In this document: piece by piece, positions 5,495 to 6,468 of the stretch | How the letters are laid out: the number at the start of each line of letters is the position of its first letter | Numbering within the stretch: position 1 is the first letter of the stretch | From: Betaproteobacteria bacterium | GTDB lineage: Bacteria > Pseudomonadota > Gammaproteobacteria > Burkholderiales > Sulfuriferulaceae | Direction: 5' to 3' | Assembly (NCBI GenBank): GCA_003455595.1 | Contig: DMQT01000133.1 | Location: 1,137 to 7,604 of the forward strand | DNA: 6,468 nucleotides | Made by a program: the position numbers and the translations under genes | Notes under the pieces: generated by a model | The model's database searches: none | The model's input: only the letters and a program-made list of their open reading frames with translations | Told to the model about the DNA's origin: nothing

Positions 5495-6468
5495 GCCACA
5501 CCGATACGCCAGACGCACCTTTGCCTGTTGCGCCGATCGACCCGGGCGAACCCAGCCCGTCGCGGCCATTCATCCTGCGCCCCATCGCCACCACGCTGCT
5601 GATGCTGGCGGTGCTGCTGGCAGGCTTTGTCGGCTATCGCCTGCTGCCGCAATCGGCGTTGCCCGAGGTAGATTACCCGACTATCCAGGTCACCACGCTC
5701 TACCCTGGTGCCAGCCCGGATGTGATGACGTCGTCGATCACCGCGCCGCTGGAACGCCAGTTCGGTCAGATGCCGGGACTGGCGCAAATGTGGTCCACCA
5801 GTTCGGGTGGCGCGTCGGTCATCAGTCTGCGTTTCGACCTGAGTCTGCCGCTCGATGTGGCCGAGCAGGAAGTGCAGGCAGCAATCAATGCAGGTTCGAA
5901 CTTTTTGCCGACTGATCTACCCTCGCCGCCGGTGTACGCTAAGGTCAACCCGGCTGATGCGCCTGTGATTACCCTCGGCCTGACCTCGGCGACCCTGCCG
6001 CTGACCCAGTTGCAGGACATCGCCGACACCCGGCTGGCGCAAAAGCTCTCGCAAGTGTCCGGCGTCGGGCTGGTCAGTTTGAGCGGCGGCCAGCGCCCGG
6101 CGGTGCAGGTGCAAGTCAATGCGCGCCAACTGGCGGCGCTGGGATTAAATCTTGCCAACGTGCAAACCGCCATCAGCACCGCCAACGTCAATACGCCCAA
6201 GGGCAGTTTCAACGGAGCGCTCCAGTCGCTGACCATCAACGCCAACGACCAGCTGCAATCGGCGCAGGAATATAAAAACCTCATTATCAGCTACAAGAAC
6301 GGCGCACCGGTGCGGCTGTCTGACGTGGCCGAGGTGCAGCAAGGCCCGGAAAACGCCCTGCTCGCCGCCTGGGTCAACCGCCAGCCCGGCATCGTCATCA
6401 ATGTGCAGCGCCAGCCCGGTGCCAACGTGATCGCGGTGGTCGATAACATCCAGAAACTGTTGCCCGCG
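5491..6468 (+). CDS. mdtB: MdtB-type RND multidrug efflux transporter, N-terminal part
   Basis: The first 326 codons of an inner-membrane proton-driven RND pump subunit; the gene continues past the right edge (E. coli MdtB is 1040 residues). A polar N-terminal tail (1-26) precedes [14 protein letters not shown] and transmembrane helix 1 (about 31-51). The porter region then shows [94 protein letters not shown] and VNVQ-like [10 protein letters not shown]. These follow E. coli MdtB almost segment by segment, which favours MdtB over AcrB or MdtC. The proton-relay residues lie beyond the window and cannot be checked. The start is fixed by the ATGA overlap with mdtA. The fragment has no frameshift or stop. 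An mdtC-type gene is expected next, because MdtB and MdtC work as a mixed trimer in E. coli. Confidence 0.94.
   Translation, partial: MSHTDTPDAPLPVAPIDPGEPSPSRPFILRPIATTLLMLAVLLAGFVGYRLLPQSALPEVDYPTIQVTTLYPGASPDVMTSSITAPLERQFGQMPGLAQMWSTSSGGASVISLRFDLSLPLDVAEQEVQAAINAGSNFLPTDLPSPPVYAKVNPADAPVITLGLTSATLPLTQLQDIADTRLAQKLSQVSGVGLVSLSGGQRPAVQVQVNARQLAALGLNLANVQTAISTANVNTPKGSFNGALQSLTINANDQLQSAQEYKNLIISYKNGAPVRLSDVAEVQQGPENALLAAWVNRQPGIVINVQRQPGANVIAVVDNIQKLLPA

Noticed and set aside
5472..5915. Plus-strand frame of 147 codons overlapping the mdtB start
   Set aside because: It overlaps mdtB in another frame, and mdtB matches the RND family across its whole visible length.

Overview
This window looks like chromosomal DNA from a Gram-negative proteobacterium, most likely a betaproteobacterium. 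The DNA is moderately GC-rich. The encoded proteins (CpxA/CpxR, a Spy/CpxP-type chaperone, an outer-membrane lipoprotein and MdtA/MdtB) all belong to a two-membrane envelope. The taxon is inferred from protein character only, because no rRNA or other marker gene is present. No mobile element, tRNA, rRNA or CRISPR array was seen.

Layout, left to right. (1) Bases 1-107 hold the possible 5' end of an unidentified minus-strand gene that runs off the window. (2) Bases 152-2245, minus strand, hold a CpxR-type response regulator followed 6 nt later by a CpxA-type histidine kinase. (3) Bases 2246-2444 form a divergent control region. It has two exact CpxR half-sites and a third near-match, all in 10-bp phase. 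(4) Bases 2445-2999, plus strand, encode a secreted Spy/CpxP-family (LTxxQ) protein. This is the same divergent arrangement as E. coli cpxRA and cpxP. (5) Bases 3146-4055 encode two small envelope proteins 25 nt apart: a tyrosine/proline-rich secreted protein with a paired-cysteine C-terminal motif, and a glycine-zipper lipoprotein. A perfect 16-bp hairpin follows. (6) From base 4223 to the right edge lie mdtA (RND adaptor) and the first 326 codons of mdtB (RND pump), joined by an ATGA overlap.

Taken together this reads as an envelope-stress locus. The two-component system senses envelope damage. The Spy/CpxP-like protein would act as a periplasmic chaperone or feedback inhibitor. The small proteins modify or guard the outer envelope, and the MdtABC-type pump exports toxic compounds. 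In E. coli the corresponding parts are dispersed: cpxRA/cpxP in one place, spy in another, and mdtABCD with baeSR in a third, linked only by shared CpxR/BaeR control. Here a Cpx-type pair sits next to the pump genes. None of the individual protein families is new. The parts most worth following up are the phased operator, the uncharacterised small-protein pair, a Cys/His cluster in the Spy-like protein and a glycine-rich insertion in the adaptor.
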